A DNA stretch of 64,000 nucleotides from a bacterium (lineage in GTDB: Bacteria > Electryoneota > RPQS01). Below the pieces are notes generated by a model, which worked only from the letters and a program-made list of their open reading frames with translations, ran no database searches and had not been told where the DNA came from. Positions 1-7,895 of the stretch are shown here, one piece after another. The position numbers were made by a program, and so were the translations under genes. The stretch spans positions 5,898 to 69,897 of the forward strand of contig JADKHW010000025.1 in NCBI GenBank assembly GCA_016721565.1, in the 5' to 3' direction. The stretch's first letter is position 1, and each line of letters begins with the position of its first letter.

Positions 1-83
1 GGGCGTGCCCACCATCGTGTTGCGACAAAGGCAACGCCGATGAAGGCAAAGATGAGAATCAGGCGCGAGACTTGTGGGGGCAT
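1..83 (-). CDS. N-terminus of a membrane-anchored protein, cut by window edge
   Basis: Only the first 27 codons are in the window; the gene continues beyond position 1. The ATG is at 83-81, preceded by a GGAG ribosome binding site about six bases upstream. The peptide begins MPPQVSRLILIFAFIGVAFV, a basic residue followed by a hydrophobic stretch, and then TRWWAR, so it looks like an N-terminal membrane anchor or uncleaved signal. Function cannot be assigned; small-tetraheme and other periplasmic cytochromes have similar anchors, but that is only a guess. Confidence 0.5.
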   Translation of the reverse strand, partial: MPPQVSRLILIFAFIGVAFVATRWWAR

Positions 84-430
84 CGAATCTCCAAACGGTT
101 TGGGGACGTAACGTGCTCGAGTCTATTTTGAAAGAGGCCGATTCCGCAGGATGCAGGTGTCAAGCAGGGAGATGCAACGAATGGCTCATTGTCGAATGCA
201 ATGAAAACGCTTCGATGCAAATGGTTCATGATAAAGTGACATAATTCACATGAAAGTCAAGTGAGTTTGTTACAGACGGAAATTTAGGTCGAAAATGTTA
301 GAACGTGTATTCTCAGCACGTAAGAATAAGAGAAATTTTACCATATTTTTGATTGCACTCATTTCCGAGGAGGTTAAGTGCAGTTGTCACCGATACAATC
401 AAATTGAATTACGGTTTAAATGGAACGAAA
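84..430. other. Intergenic region without a convincing gene
   Basis: About 350 bases between two minus-strand genes. Short open frames exist on the plus strand, and one GAGGAGG-like sequence occurs at about 368-374, but the frame after it stops after nine codons. No promoter of the type common elsewhere in this window was found here. Nothing else is supported. Confidence 0.4.
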
Positions 431-452
431 AGCCCGACGATTTCGTCGGGCT
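431..452 (-). terminator. Rho-independent terminator of the YCF48-type gene
   Basis: A 10-bp perfect stem (AGCCCGACGA paired with TCGTCGGGCT) with a two-base loop lies 25 bases after the stop codon of the minus-strand gene and is followed on that strand by TTTTCGTTCC. Confidence 0.85.
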
Positions 453-477
453 GTGTGTATGTAAAATTGGCGTATTT

Positions 478-2670
478 CTATTTCAGAAGCACGACCTTTT
501 TGACTACAGAGTTGTCTGCGGTGGTGGCTTTAATGAAATAGGATCCGGTTGCTATTGACGGAGGAGCGGAGTAGATCAGGGTGGTTGATTGGAGTTTACC
601 GGAAAAAATTGCATCCGCTCTGCGCCCGAGGATATCGAAAAGCGATACGTCAATCGAAGAATACAAAGGCAGATCCAAAGCAATTGACAGCGACGCATTG
701 AACGGATTTGGGTAAACGGACAGAATGAAATTGTCCGGAGTCGGAATCAATCGCGAGAAGAGTTCAGGCGCTACCTCCCGCTTCACAATCGCGCCACCTG
801 TTTCTCCGAACAGCTGATCGCCGATCAAAGTAAAGCCTGATACTCCATATTGAAAATAAGTCGAATCGATACTCCATGTTCTCCATCCGTCATCGGTCAC
901 ATTGACTCGATAGTGTTGATCTAAGGCGATACCGATCTCATCCGAGAGCATCTTGAAACTGCGTATTCCCCAGTTGTCAATCACTATTTCTTCCCAAGTT
1001 ACACCGCGATCAGTTGAATGAAGTAAGTGATTGAGCGAGAATATTGAGTAAGCATTAGCCCAGAGGTCATCCACGCTTGTCATTTGCACATCGACAAAAT
1101 AGAGCGAGTCGTTTTCACACAGCATTTGCCACGGGGTCTCTCCATTGCGAATGAGGATGACACCTCTTGATTCGTTCTCGTTAACATGCTCACCACCGTA
1201 GGCCAACATGACTCCCGGCAACGGCTCCGTAATTTCACGGGTAGGAATATCCGTTGGCAAACCCATGTCACTCCAAGTTTGGCATCCGTCGTAGGTCACA
1301 ATCAAACGATCTCGCCCGAGCACAAACACATTGTTTGCAGACGACGCGTGGACAGAGTAGGCAAAAGAGTCGGGGACTGTTGCTATGCGATTCCAGTTTT
1401 CTCCGCCGTCGTATGTTGCCCAGAGTCCTTCGTAATAGCCCGTGAAAAATCCCACGCTCTGGTTTGCCATCGAGAGATCACGCGGCCAACGAACTTCCGG
1501 ATGCTGCCAGCGATTCCAAGTCAATCCGCCGTCAAATGACCTGAAGATTCCGCCAAGGAAATGGCCCGACCCTCCAGCAGGATATCCCACCGCCCAAATT
1601 CGATCGGTGCCGACGTGCTGGATATTGCCTAATCCCTCATCCATATACTCACGTAATTGGGTCCAGGTTTCACCACCATCGGTAGTTTTATACAGTGAGC
1701 CAAACGCTGATGAAGTGAAACCAAGCTGTGACGTCGGAAATGACAGGCTAAGCACATTCTGCGTATCGTTTACCGAAATGACACGCCAAGTCTGCCCGCC
1801 GTCGGTGGTTCTAACCAGTTTTCCACCCGGGCCACTCGCCCAACCAAGAGAATCACTTAGAAATTCCATATCCCATAGAGCTGGAACGGTATCTAAGTTA
1901 GTTGGTTGCCACGTAATCCCTCGGTTTTCTGACTTATAGAGAATGCCGTAGATCGTGTGCATTTGCATTCCTGCCATCCAAATCAAACTATCTGAGAATA
2001 CTTTGAGCGCATTTGGTCCGGCATCTTGCGGAACATTGACTCTTTCCCAAGTTGCACCCGAGTCCTCCGAATACATGATAAACCTCGGCGCATAGACCGT
2101 ATCAACATGCGCTGCCGCCCACAATGTTCCACTCGGCGAAATCTCTATGTCATAGATTCGCAACCCTTCGGGCTGCGGTAGTTCCTGCCAAGTGGCTCCG
2201 CCATCCACTGTCCGCCGAATTGAGAATCCTACCGCCCATCCGATATTCTCATTCGCAAACTCGATGTCGTAATAATTCCCGACATGATATCCGGTATAGA
2301 CCGGAATCCAATTCACACCACCGTCGACAGTGCGCCAGATATTATCTGCCCCTCCCGCACACCAGCCGTGGAGATTGTCAATGAACTCTAAAGTGTAAAA
2401 GGCCGCGAGTGACCCCGAAAACTGTCGTTCCCACGTAGCTCCACCATCCGTGGTATGCAGAATCGTACCCGAGTGCCCGACGATCCATCCTTCATGTTCG
2501 TTGATAAATTCCATATCCATGAGAGCGTAGCTTGACGGCCAGGGATAGACCCACTCCCAGCGGCCTTCGCCCAAAACACTCGCATGAGCAATTTGGCAAA
2601 GCGCCAAAAACAAAAACGCGATCCTTCCCCACTTCCGTAGCGGGTAGATCGCATGTGTATAATTGACCAT
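478..2670 (-). CDS. Secreted YCF48/BNR-repeat protein with T9SS sorting domain
   Basis: A 730-residue exported protein. The ATG at 2670 follows GGAGGGAG. A signal peptide spans about residues 1-30 (basic start, hydrophobic FLFLALCQ core, cleavage near AHA). The body carries about twelve motifs of the form TxDGGxTW, such as TTDGGATWE, TVDGGVNW and TTDGGQTW, which mark YCF48 (HCF136-like) or BNR beta-propeller blades; this fits one or two propellers. The last 80 residues hold the T9SS type A sorting domain with YPNPFNASLS, a GRR turn and the end KKVVLLK. By family, such proteins are secreted through the outer membrane and attached to the cell surface. Ligand and exact role are unknown. No frame break was seen. 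Confidence 0.85.
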   Translation of the reverse strand: MVNYTHAIYPLRKWGRIAFLFLALCQIAHASVLGEGRWEWVYPWPSSYALMDMEFINEHEGWIVGHSGTILHTTDGGATWERQFSGSLAAFYTLEFIDNLHGWCAGGADNIWRTVDGGVNWIPVYTGYHVGNYYDIEFANENIGWAVGFSIRRTVDGGATWQELPQPEGLRIYDIEISPSGTLWAAAHVDTVYAPRFIMYSEDSGATWERVNVPQDAGPNALKVFSDSLIWMAGMQMHTIYGILYKSENRGITWQPTNLDTVPALWDMEFLSDSLGWASGPGGKLVRTTDGGQTWRVISVNDTQNVLSLSFPTSQLGFTSSAFGSLYKTTDGGETWTQLREYMDEGLGNIQHVGTDRIWAVGYPAGGSGHFLGGIFRSFDGGLTWNRWQHPEVRWPRDLSMANQSVGFFTGYYEGLWATYDGGENWNRIATVPDSFAYSVHASSANNVFVLGRDRLIVTYDGCQTWSDMGLPTDIPTREITEPLPGVMLAYGGEHVNENESRGVILIRNGETPWQMLCENDSLYFVDVQMTSVDDLWANAYSIFSLNHLLHSTDRGVTWEEIVIDNWGIRSFKMLSDEIGIALDQHYRVNVTDDGWRTWSIDSTYFQYGVSGFTLIGDQLFGETGGAIVKREVAPELFSRLIPTPDNFILSVYPNPFNASLSIALDLPLYSSIDVSLFDILGRRADAIFSGKLQSTTLIYSAPPSIATGSYFIKATTADNSVVKKVVLLK

Positions 2671-2802
2671 GGCACTCCCTCCAGAGTATGCTTATGGTTA
2701 TCAATTACAAGATCGTCACAAATCGTTAATTAGTCAACCTGTCCAGGCTAAAAGATTGTTTTATGTGACACTATCTCGTTCCGCTCTCCTTGTTAGCGCA
2801 AG

Positions 2803-2820
2803 ACCCGCATTACATGCGGT
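2803..2820 (-). terminator. Weak hairpin after uppS
   Basis: On the minus strand ACCGCAT pairs with ATGCGGGT around a three-base loop at the uppS stop codon. The T-tract after it is poor (CTTGCG), so a terminator role is uncertain. A similar small ACCCGC hairpin follows the Kir channel gene at 46122-46136. Confidence 0.35.
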
Positions 2821-3509
2821 TAGCCGCCTAAGGTTACGTCTTGGCTCTCGTACCATCTTAGGGCTTGGAAGAAGTGCTCGGGGGCGAAGTCGGGCCAGAG
2901 TTCATCCAAGATGAAGAAGTCGGCATAGACGGCTTGCACGGGAAGCAGGCCGCTGAGTCTTCTTCTTCCACCCCATCTTACGACCAAGTCAATTCTTGAG
3001 ACCTCGGCTGAGCCGATGGACTCCATGAAGGATTTGCGCGAGCCACCGCCGTTGCTGTTTGCGGCTTTGTTGAGATCCCAGTGCCAGTCGTAGTTGACTA
3101 AGAAATTTATTTTGATAACTCCGGTGCCGAAAACTTTGCGCGTGCGGTATTGCTTCAACTCAGTTGGGAATAACGGAGAGTCATCGTTACCGACGACTAA
3201 AAGAGCAGCATCGAGTTTGGAAAGACCTTCGACGGCTTCGACACAGGCTTGCCGAAAGGCGGCGGTTTGCTCGGGCGGACGCTTGGTGTTGTCACTGGTG
3301 AAACCATAGACACTGAGTTCTTCGACTCCCAAAGCGACGGCGAGGTGGTACAGCTCAAAGCCGGGACCGAGACCGTAGGCATAGCCTTCGTCTTTGCTCA
3401 TGCCGCGCTCAACAGCCCAGCGGCGGTTGCCGTCGGGGATAAACGCAACGTGCTTGGGCAACCGTTTGAATTTCGGAAGTTGAACGTCAACAATCTTATC
3501 TATGTACAT
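2820..3509 (-). CDS. uppS: Isoprenyl transferase (undecaprenyl diphosphate synthase family)
   Basis: The 229-residue protein belongs to the cis-prenyltransferase family, which adds isopentenyl units to farnesyl diphosphate to make undecaprenyl diphosphate, the lipid carrier for cell-wall sugars. The signature HVAFIPDGNRRWA is at residues 20-32 with the catalytic Asp at 26. Further family blocks are SVYGFTSDNTKRP (residues 66-78) and VRWGGRRRLSGLLPVQAVYA followed by LWPDF near the C-terminus. Length is slightly below the usual 240-250 residues. The RxGGxxRxSxF block reads RWGGRRRLSGL, a modest deviation. The gene lies 119 bases after the sigma-factor operon on the same strand and is separated from it by a hairpin. 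Confidence 0.9.
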   Translation of the reverse strand: MYIDKIVDVQLPKFKRLPKHVAFIPDGNRRWAVERGMSKDEGYAYGLGPGFELYHLAVALGVEELSVYGFTSDNTKRPPEQTAAFRQACVEAVEGLSKLDAALLVVGNDDSPLFPTELKQYRTRKVFGTGVIKINFLVNYDWHWDLNKAANSNGGGSRKSFMESIGSAEVSRIDLVVRWGGRRRLSGLLPVQAVYADFFILDELWPDFAPEHFFQALRWYESQDVTLGG

Positions 3510-3580
3510 GAAAATCTTGTAAGAATTTGTTTTTTAAGGGGCATGGGTGGTAAGCCATATTACATTATAGACAAAATAAG

Positions 3581-3605
3581 AAAGCCCAGCAACTCGCCAG
3601 GCTTT
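3581..3605 (-). terminator. Terminator between sigma operon and uppS
   Basis: On the minus strand AAAGCCTGGC pairs with GCTGGGCTTT (two G-T wobbles) around a five-base loop, followed by CTTATTTTG. It lies 24 bases after the stop of the Cys-rich secreted protein. Confidence 0.6.
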
Positions 3606-3628
3606 ACCGTTCACAAACTATCTAAATT

Positions 3629-4060
3629 TTAGCAACTGTCGTACTGTCGCACCCAGCCGTTTTTGCGGTTGATTTCGAGCATTTTGCCTTTGAAAATCGA
3701 ATTGATGACTTCGAATTTGTACGAATCTTTGTCCCCTTCTGCCAACTTCAAACTGGCTTCATAGTGGTACTTCTCAAGATACTGTTTGGCGATGTTCATG
3801 GCTTGATGTTCTGTCATTTCCTTCAAGAGATGGCCCTTCTGATCATATCGCACGCCTTGCCATTGCAATTTTTCCCAACTTATGGTCACATTGGGGACAA
3901 AACTCTCTTTGGTGCAGCAGCCCGGCGGGCACATGAACGGATCACAGTCTTGCACGGACATGTCGCGAGATCCGACCGGGTTCCAATCGCCTGCAAGTAC
4001 AATCGCGCTGACCAAGAGCATCGTCAGTAACACAGGAAGTTTCAGGTTCATAGCTTTCAT
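3629..4060 (-). CDS. Secreted Cys-rich protein of the sigma-factor operon
   Basis: 143 residues when started at the ATG at 4060, which has CGGAGAA upstream; a longer frame exists but lacks this site. A signal peptide covers residues 1-23 (KLPVLLTMLLVSAIVLA). The mature part starts with a cysteine cluster, CDPFMCPPGCC at residues 39-49, and ends in a single Cys. The C-terminal half (TEHQAMNIAKQYLEKY to KMLEINRKNGWV) looks like a PepSY-type fold, but I cannot confirm the family. It is the third gene behind an ECF sigma factor and a DUF5667 protein, 29 bases after the latter, so it is probably the effector or a sensor partner of that pair. Metal or redox sensing is inferred from the cysteines only. 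Confidence 0.7.
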   Translation of the reverse strand: MKAMNLKLPVLLTMLLVSAIVLAGDWNPVGSRDMSVQDCDPFMCPPGCCTKESFVPNVTISWEKLQWQGVRYDQKGHLLKEMTEHQAMNIAKQYLEKYHYEASLKLAEGDKDSYKFEVINSIFKGKMLEINRKNGWVRQYDSC

Positions 4061-4089
4061 GTTTTCTCCGAAGTTTGCTATCGGTTGAT

Positions 4090-4761
4090 TCAATGGACAG
4101 GCACGCAATTCTGGCAGGATAGACACTCCGCGATGGCCGCGCGAACCAAAGCCGTGTCTTCGGGCATTAAACAGCACTGACTGAGCGTCGTGCCTTGCAG
4201 ACTGCACAGTGAGGAAATTTCAGCAAATATTAACTCTCGCTTGGAATCCGGAATATCGCCAGCCAACGATATAGCACGACGATTCGCTTCGAGCATCGAA
4301 CTTAGGACCTCTGGCTGTATAACGCCTAAATTCATGGATGCCATAAACTCTTTCAGCCTTCGCTCTGAAATAATGAGATACCGCTCGGCTTTGCCGCTTG
4401 GCGAGACGGTCAATATCATTTGCGCATCCTCATACAGCCGCTTAACTGGATACAAAACTTCCCCCGGCATACTATCGCGCGACGCCGAGACTGCTCCTCC
4501 GCCTGCAATCGTGAACATGAGAAATATCGCTGCCGCCCAAGCGAGAATTTGTTTGTTCTTGTACCAGCGAACCACATTCGGCGAATGTTCCAGAAGCTGC
4601 TTTGTGCAATTCTCTTTCGCATGCGCGTTCGCTTCGGGACGTGGTAAGTTTTTTAAGCCTTGTGCAATCCCGGCAAGCTCTCCGAGTTCGTGTTCGGAGT
4701 TTTGGGTTCCGTTTATCCGCCGTTCCAGTTCATCGGCGAGGTGCTGTTCAGGATTTTGCAT
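4090..4761 (-). CDS. DUF5667-type membrane protein, putative anti-sigma factor
   Basis: 223 residues. The N-terminal 75 residues are soluble and charged, a membrane segment follows (ILAWAAAIFLMFTIAGGG, about 78-95), and then the typical DUF5667 block ASRDSMPGEVLYPVKRLYED. The C-terminus ends in a cysteine-rich tail (CSL, CCL, CLSCQNCVPVH). The gene overlaps the upstream ECF sigma gene by 14 bases, so the two are translated together. In known families DUF5667 proteins sit beside ECF sigma factors and are thought to act as membrane regulators; here an anti-sigma role is inferred from position and topology. The cysteine tail, together with the cysteine cluster in the next protein, suggests a metal- or thiol-responsive signal. 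Confidence 0.75.
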   Translation of the reverse strand: MQNPEQHLADELERRINGTQNSEHELGELAGIAQGLKNLPRPEANAHAKENCTKQLLEHSPNVVRWYKNKQILAWAAAIFLMFTIAGGGAVSASRDSMPGEVLYPVKRLYEDAQMILTVSPSGKAERYLIISERRLKEFMASMNLGVIQPEVLSSMLEANRRAISLAGDIPDSKRELIFAEISSLCSLQGTTLSQCCLMPEDTALVRAAIAECLSCQNCVPVH

Positions 4762-5269
4762 GCTGTTCCTCTCTAAGAATGCCGCGCAGTTTGGTCAACG
4801 CTCGAAACTGCAAGGCTTTCGTAGCGCCTTCGGACTTGCCAATCGCGGCAGCGACTTCTTCAATCGAGTAGCCTTCGATAAATCGCATAATTACGACTTG
4901 ATAATGTTCACCAGAAAGTGATCCCAGCGCGGCCGTCAAATCCATTTTCAAATCGGGATCGAAATGGGTTACCGGCGCATCGGGCAACTCATCTTCATCT
5001 CGATCTTGAATAATCCGCTGTCGTGTTCCGCGCTTACGGTAAAAATCGATGATGAGATTTTCGGCGATTTTATACAGCCAGCCCAACGCTGATACCGGCG
5101 TGTCGCAATTGGATTTAAGGGCGCGCAGAAATACATCGGACGCAAGGTCCTCAGAATCTTCCTTGGACGGTATCCGATAGGCGATATAGCGATACACTGC
5201 CTCATAATAGAGCTGGCAGTACTCTGCGGCCTTAGCTTGATCCAGGGATTGGCTCCAATGTCCGTTCAC
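4748..5269 (-). CDS. RNA polymerase ECF-type sigma-70 factor
   Basis: 173 residues with the two-domain ECF layout. Region 2 spans about residues 18-85 (YYEAVYRYIAYRI, DLASDVFLRAL, LYKIAENLIIDFYRKR) and region 4 spans about 110-165 (LSGEHYQVVIMRFIEGYSIEEVAAAIGKS split by the helix-turn-helix). It starts with GTG at 5269; no clear ribosome binding site is visible. It leads an operon with the DUF5667 protein and the Cys-rich secreted protein. The general promoter pattern of this window is missing upstream; instead GTAAC, 16 bases, CGTTT is present on the minus strand at about 5356-5330, which resembles ECF-dependent promoters and would fit autoregulation, but this is weak evidence. Confidence 0.88.
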   Translation of the reverse strand: MNGHWSQSLDQAKAAEYCQLYYEAVYRYIAYRIPSKEDSEDLASDVFLRALKSNCDTPVSALGWLYKIAENLIIDFYRKRGTRQRIIQDRDEDELPDAPVTHFDPDLKMDLTAALGSLSGEHYQVVIMRFIEGYSIEEVAAAIGKSEGATKALQFRALTKLRGILREEQHAKS

Positions 5270-5324
5270 TTTGATAGACGTGCCACTTTACCAAAGGATA
5301 CGCTAAAAAATTTCAGTTTGCTTC

Positions 5325-5353
5325 TTGACAAACGGGATTTATTTTTGTATGTT
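5325..5353 (+). promoter_or_regulatory. Promoter of the arsR operon
   Basis: TTGACA, 17 bases, TATGTT. The expected transcription start is near 5360, about 31 bases before the ATG and directly before the inverted repeat at 5364-5385. Confidence 0.75.
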
Positions 5354-5363
5354 ACCAACAAGT

Positions 5364-5385
5364 TAATTAACCAAACTGTTAATTA
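5364..5385. promoter_or_regulatory. Probable ArsR operator (8-bp inverted repeat)
   Basis: TAATTAAC and GTTAATTA form a perfect inverted repeat with a six-base spacer, just after the predicted transcription start and six bases before the arsR ATG. Position and symmetry fit autorepression by a winged-helix ArsR dimer. No other copy was noticed in the window. Confidence 0.6.
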
Positions 5386-5390
5386 CAGCC

Positions 5391-5735
5391 ATGCAAGACA
5401 GACTAACTCAAACATTTTCAGCACTTGCCGACCCAACTCGGCGAGCGATATTGGCCAGACTTTCATCCGGGGAAACCTCGGTGAATGATTTGGCGCGACC
5501 GTTTAAGATGACGGCTCCGGCCATTACCAAGCACCTGAAGGTGTTGGAAAAGGCGGGGTTAATCTCAAGGACGCGGCATGCCCAGTGGCGGCCAGCCAAG
5601 CTGGAGGCCCTTCCGCTCAAGGAGGCTTCGGACTGGATTGAGCAGTACCGGCAGATGTGGGAAGCGCGGTTTGACCGACTTGAAGAGTACTTGAAATATT
5701 TGCAAGCAAAGGGGAGTGACCATGACGGAGAATAA
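5391..5735 (+). CDS. ArsR-family winged-helix repressor
   Basis: 114 residues of the ArsR type, close to the SdpR-like members that control SRPBCC genes. The helix-turn-helix covers about residues 12-66: TFSALADPTRRAILARL, SVNDLARPF, TAPAITKHLKVLEKAGLISR. No cysteine metal-binding motif (such as ELCVCD) is present, so it is probably not a metal sensor. There is no clear ribosome binding site before the ATG; with a leader of about 31 bases translation may be weak, as expected for a self-limiting repressor. It is followed, with overlap, by seven genes on the same strand. Confidence 0.85.
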   Translation: MQDRLTQTFSALADPTRRAILARLSSGETSVNDLARPFKMTAPAITKHLKVLEKAGLISRTRHAQWRPAKLEALPLKEASDWIEQYRQMWEARFDRLEEYLKYLQAKGSDHDGE

Positions 5736-6102
5736 GAAAACCGTCGAGCGCTACATGGACGGCTTCAACAAGTGGGACCATGAGCAGATTCTGTCGTGTT
5801 TGACGGATGACGTCGTGTGGGATATGCCCGGACAATATCATTGGGAGGGCAAGGCGGCCTTTACGAAAGAAATTACCAATGAGATGTTTGTCGGGAAGCC
5901 GATTGTGACAACGACGCGGATGACTGAAGAGAACGACATCGTCATTGCCGAGGGGACTGCACAGGCCATGCGCAAAGAGGGCGGGGTGTTGTATGTGATG
6001 TTTAGCGACGTGTTTGAAATGCGCGGCGGCAAGATTAAGCGGCTCATCTCCTATATCATGGAAGTAAAGAGCTTTGACGTTCATAAATGGGGTGAGAAAT
6101 GA
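5722..6102 (+). CDS. SnoaL-like (NTF2 fold) protein
   Basis: 126 residues starting at the ATG at 5722, which follows GGGGAG; it overlaps the end of the repressor gene by 14 bases. The sequence shows the SnoaL/NTF2-like layout: KTVERYMDGFNKWDHEQIL, then TDDVVWDMPGQYHWEGKAAF, and strands ending with EMRGGKIKRLISY. Such small barrels bind hydrophobic ligands or act as isomerases or cyclases; the substrate is unknown. The next gene starts inside its stop codon (ATGA), so the operon is tightly coupled. Confidence 0.75.
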   Translation: MTENKKTVERYMDGFNKWDHEQILSCLTDDVVWDMPGQYHWEGKAAFTKEITNEMFVGKPIVTTTRMTEENDIVIAEGTAQAMRKEGGVLYVMFSDVFEMRGGKIKRLISYIMEVKSFDVHKWGEK

Positions 6103-6539
6103 AGAACAAGATTTCAACGTGCCTGTGGTACGACGGCAAGGCTCAGGAGGCCGCGAACTTTTATGTGTCACTGTTTAAGGACGCGCGCGTTCTCAGCAGC
6201 AATCCGATGACGACAATTTTTGAATTGGACGGTCATCAGTATGTCGCGCTGAACGGCGGGCCGATGTACAAATTCACTGAAGCTGTATCTTTGATGGTCA
6301 ACTGCGAAACGCAGGACGAAATTGACCGTTATTGGTCAAAGCTTTGTGAAGGTGGATCCGAGGGGCAATGCGGATGGTTGAAAGATAAGTACGGCCTCTC
6401 GTGGCAGGTCATTCCGAGTGTGCTGGGGAGTTTGCTCACAGATCCGGACAGAGAAAAATCGGGTCGAGCGTTGCAAGCCATGCTGCAAATGAAGAAGCTT
6501 GATATCGCGGCGCTGCAAAGAGCATTTGAAGGCAAGTAA
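6099..6539 (+). CDS. VOC-family protein (PhnB/glyoxalase fold)
   Basis: 146 residues. The N-terminus KISTCLWYDGKAQEAANFYV is the usual start of PhnB-type (3-demethylubiquinone-9 3-methyltransferase-like) vicinal oxygen chelate proteins; later blocks are LDGHQYVALNGGP, EIDRYWSKLCEGG, CGWLKDKYGLSWQVIP and the C-terminal KKLDIAALQRAFEG. Members are often found beside ArsR repressors and SRPBCC proteins, as here. Enzyme activity and substrate are unknown. The start overlaps the previous stop by four bases; a 16-base gap with a GGAG site leads to the next gene. Confidence 0.85.
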   Translation: MKNKISTCLWYDGKAQEAANFYVSLFKDARVLSSNPMTTIFELDGHQYVALNGGPMYKFTEAVSLMVNCETQDEIDRYWSKLCEGGSEGQCGWLKDKYGLSWQVIPSVLGSLLTDPDREKSGRALQAMLQMKKLDIAALQRAFEGK

Positions 6540-6555
6540 CCGATAAGGAGATAAC

Positions 6556-7515
6556 ATGAACACCATGAGCAAACAACACGCAACAACCGCTGAACGCGAA
6601 ATCATTACGTCACGCTTGGTTAACGCGCCACGCGCACTCGTTTGGAAGGTTTTTACGGATCCGAATCATCTCTCGCATTGGTGGGGACCGAACGGATTTT
6701 GGTCATCAACAAGGGAATACGATTTTCGAGTCGGCGGCATGTGGCTGTTTACGATGCACGGGCCAGACGGAATCGATTACCCGAACAAGGTCGTGTTTGA
6801 AGACATTGACGAACCGAACTTCGTCTTCTACAAGCATATGGGCGAAGACAGCATGTCGCATGTGTACTTTGAAGCAATGATTTCTTTTGAAGAGCAGGGT
6901 GACAAGACGAATGTGACGCTGCGCTCGATCTTCCCGACTGCGCAGGAGCGCGATTTTGTGATTGAGAATTACGGCGCTGTGCAAGGCGCCCAGCAGACGC
7001 TGGCGAGGCTCAACGAATTTGTGCAGCATCAGCAGAAGAAAGATACGCACAAGCTTGAGTTGACATTGCCGTCGGAATTGGAGGCGCGCTTCTCAAGACT
7101 CTTTGATGCACCGCGCGAAATGGTGTGGAAAGCTTGGACGGACAAGGAGCATTTGCAGAATTGGATGACGGGACCGGAAGGCTGGACGATGGAGATTTTA
7201 GAAAACGATCTGCGTCCGGGGGGAAATTGGAAATATGTGTGGCGCAAAACGAACTCGACGGAGATGGCGATGCATGGGGTTCATAAAGAAATCATCGCGC
7301 CATCGAAGCTTGTTTCAACGGAAAATTGGGGCGGGCCTTATCCTGAAACGGTGAATCACCTCGTGCTGACGGAAGAAAACGGGAAGACTCGCATGACGCT
7401 GACGATTATCTATCCGACTAAAGAAGCTCGCGAAGCGGCGCTGAAGACGGGTATGGATGACGGCATGACGGTTAGCTTCGACAGACTGAACAAGCTTGCC
7501 GTAAGCTTGCGATGA
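6556..7515 (+). CDS. Two-domain SRPBCC (AHSA1/START-like) protein
   Basis: 319 residues made of two AHSA1-type SRPBCC domains in one chain. Domain 1 (about 12-155) carries RLVNAPRALVWKVFTDPNHL and HWWGPNGF; domain 2 (about 165-318) carries RLFDAPREMVWKAWTDKEHL, NWMTGPEGW and LRPGGNWKY. Most relatives have a single domain of about 150 residues, so this is a fusion or tandem duplication. The fold forms a deep hydrophobic pocket; ligands in this bacterial subgroup are not known. The stop overlaps the next start by four bases. Confidence 0.85.
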   Translation: MNTMSKQHATTAEREIITSRLVNAPRALVWKVFTDPNHLSHWWGPNGFWSSTREYDFRVGGMWLFTMHGPDGIDYPNKVVFEDIDEPNFVFYKHMGEDSMSHVYFEAMISFEEQGDKTNVTLRSIFPTAQERDFVIENYGAVQGAQQTLARLNEFVQHQQKKDTHKLELTLPSELEARFSRLFDAPREMVWKAWTDKEHLQNWMTGPEGWTMEILENDLRPGGNWKYVWRKTNSTEMAMHGVHKEIIAPSKLVSTENWGGPYPETVNHLVLTEENGKTRMTLTIIYPTKEAREAALKTGMDDGMTVSFDRLNKLAVSLR

Positions 7516-7895
7516 ACGAGGTCGATAAGTACCTCAAGGCGCTCCCCGATGACCAACGGGAAACGTTGGAAAAGCTGCGGCAAACGATTCTCTCTGTGGC
7601 CAAGGGTGCTGAAGAAAAGATCTCGTACGGCATGCCGACAGTGTATTACCAGGGAAACTTAGTTCATTACGCGGCGTTCAAAGAGCATATGAGCTTGTTT
7701 GGTGCAAGCGCGTTTATGACTAAAGAATTGAAGGACGAACTTGAAGGGTACAAGACTTCAAAGGGAACCATTCAGTTCACTGTTGAAAAACCGCTGCCGG
7801 TAACTTTGGTCAAACGGATTGTGAAGGCACGCATGATTGAAAACGAAGCCCGCGCGGAAGCGAAGGCTGCGAAGAAAGTGAAGAAGATAAAATGA
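7512..7895 (+). CDS. DUF1801 / YdhG-like protein
   Basis: 127 residues. The pattern VDKYLKALPDDQRETLEKLR, EEKISYGMPTVYYQG, HMSLFGASAF and KGTIQFTVEKPLP is that of DUF1801 (YdhG-like, iron-chaperone frataxin-like fold). The C-terminus is a basic Ala/Lys tail (AEAKAAKKVKKIK). The gene is coupled by four-base overlaps on both sides. Its role in the operon is unknown; DUF1801 genes often accompany SRPBCC genes. Confidence 0.8.
   Translation: MNEVDKYLKALPDDQRETLEKLRQTILSVAKGAEEKISYGMPTVYYQGNLVHYAAFKEHMSLFGASAFMTKELKDELEGYKTSKGTIQFTVEKPLPVTLVKRIVKARMIENEARAEAKAAKKVKKIK

Noticed and set aside
295..558. 87-codon frame on the plus strand near the left edge
   Set aside because: It has no ribosome binding site, no family signal, and runs into the end of the minus-strand YCF48-type gene and its terminator.
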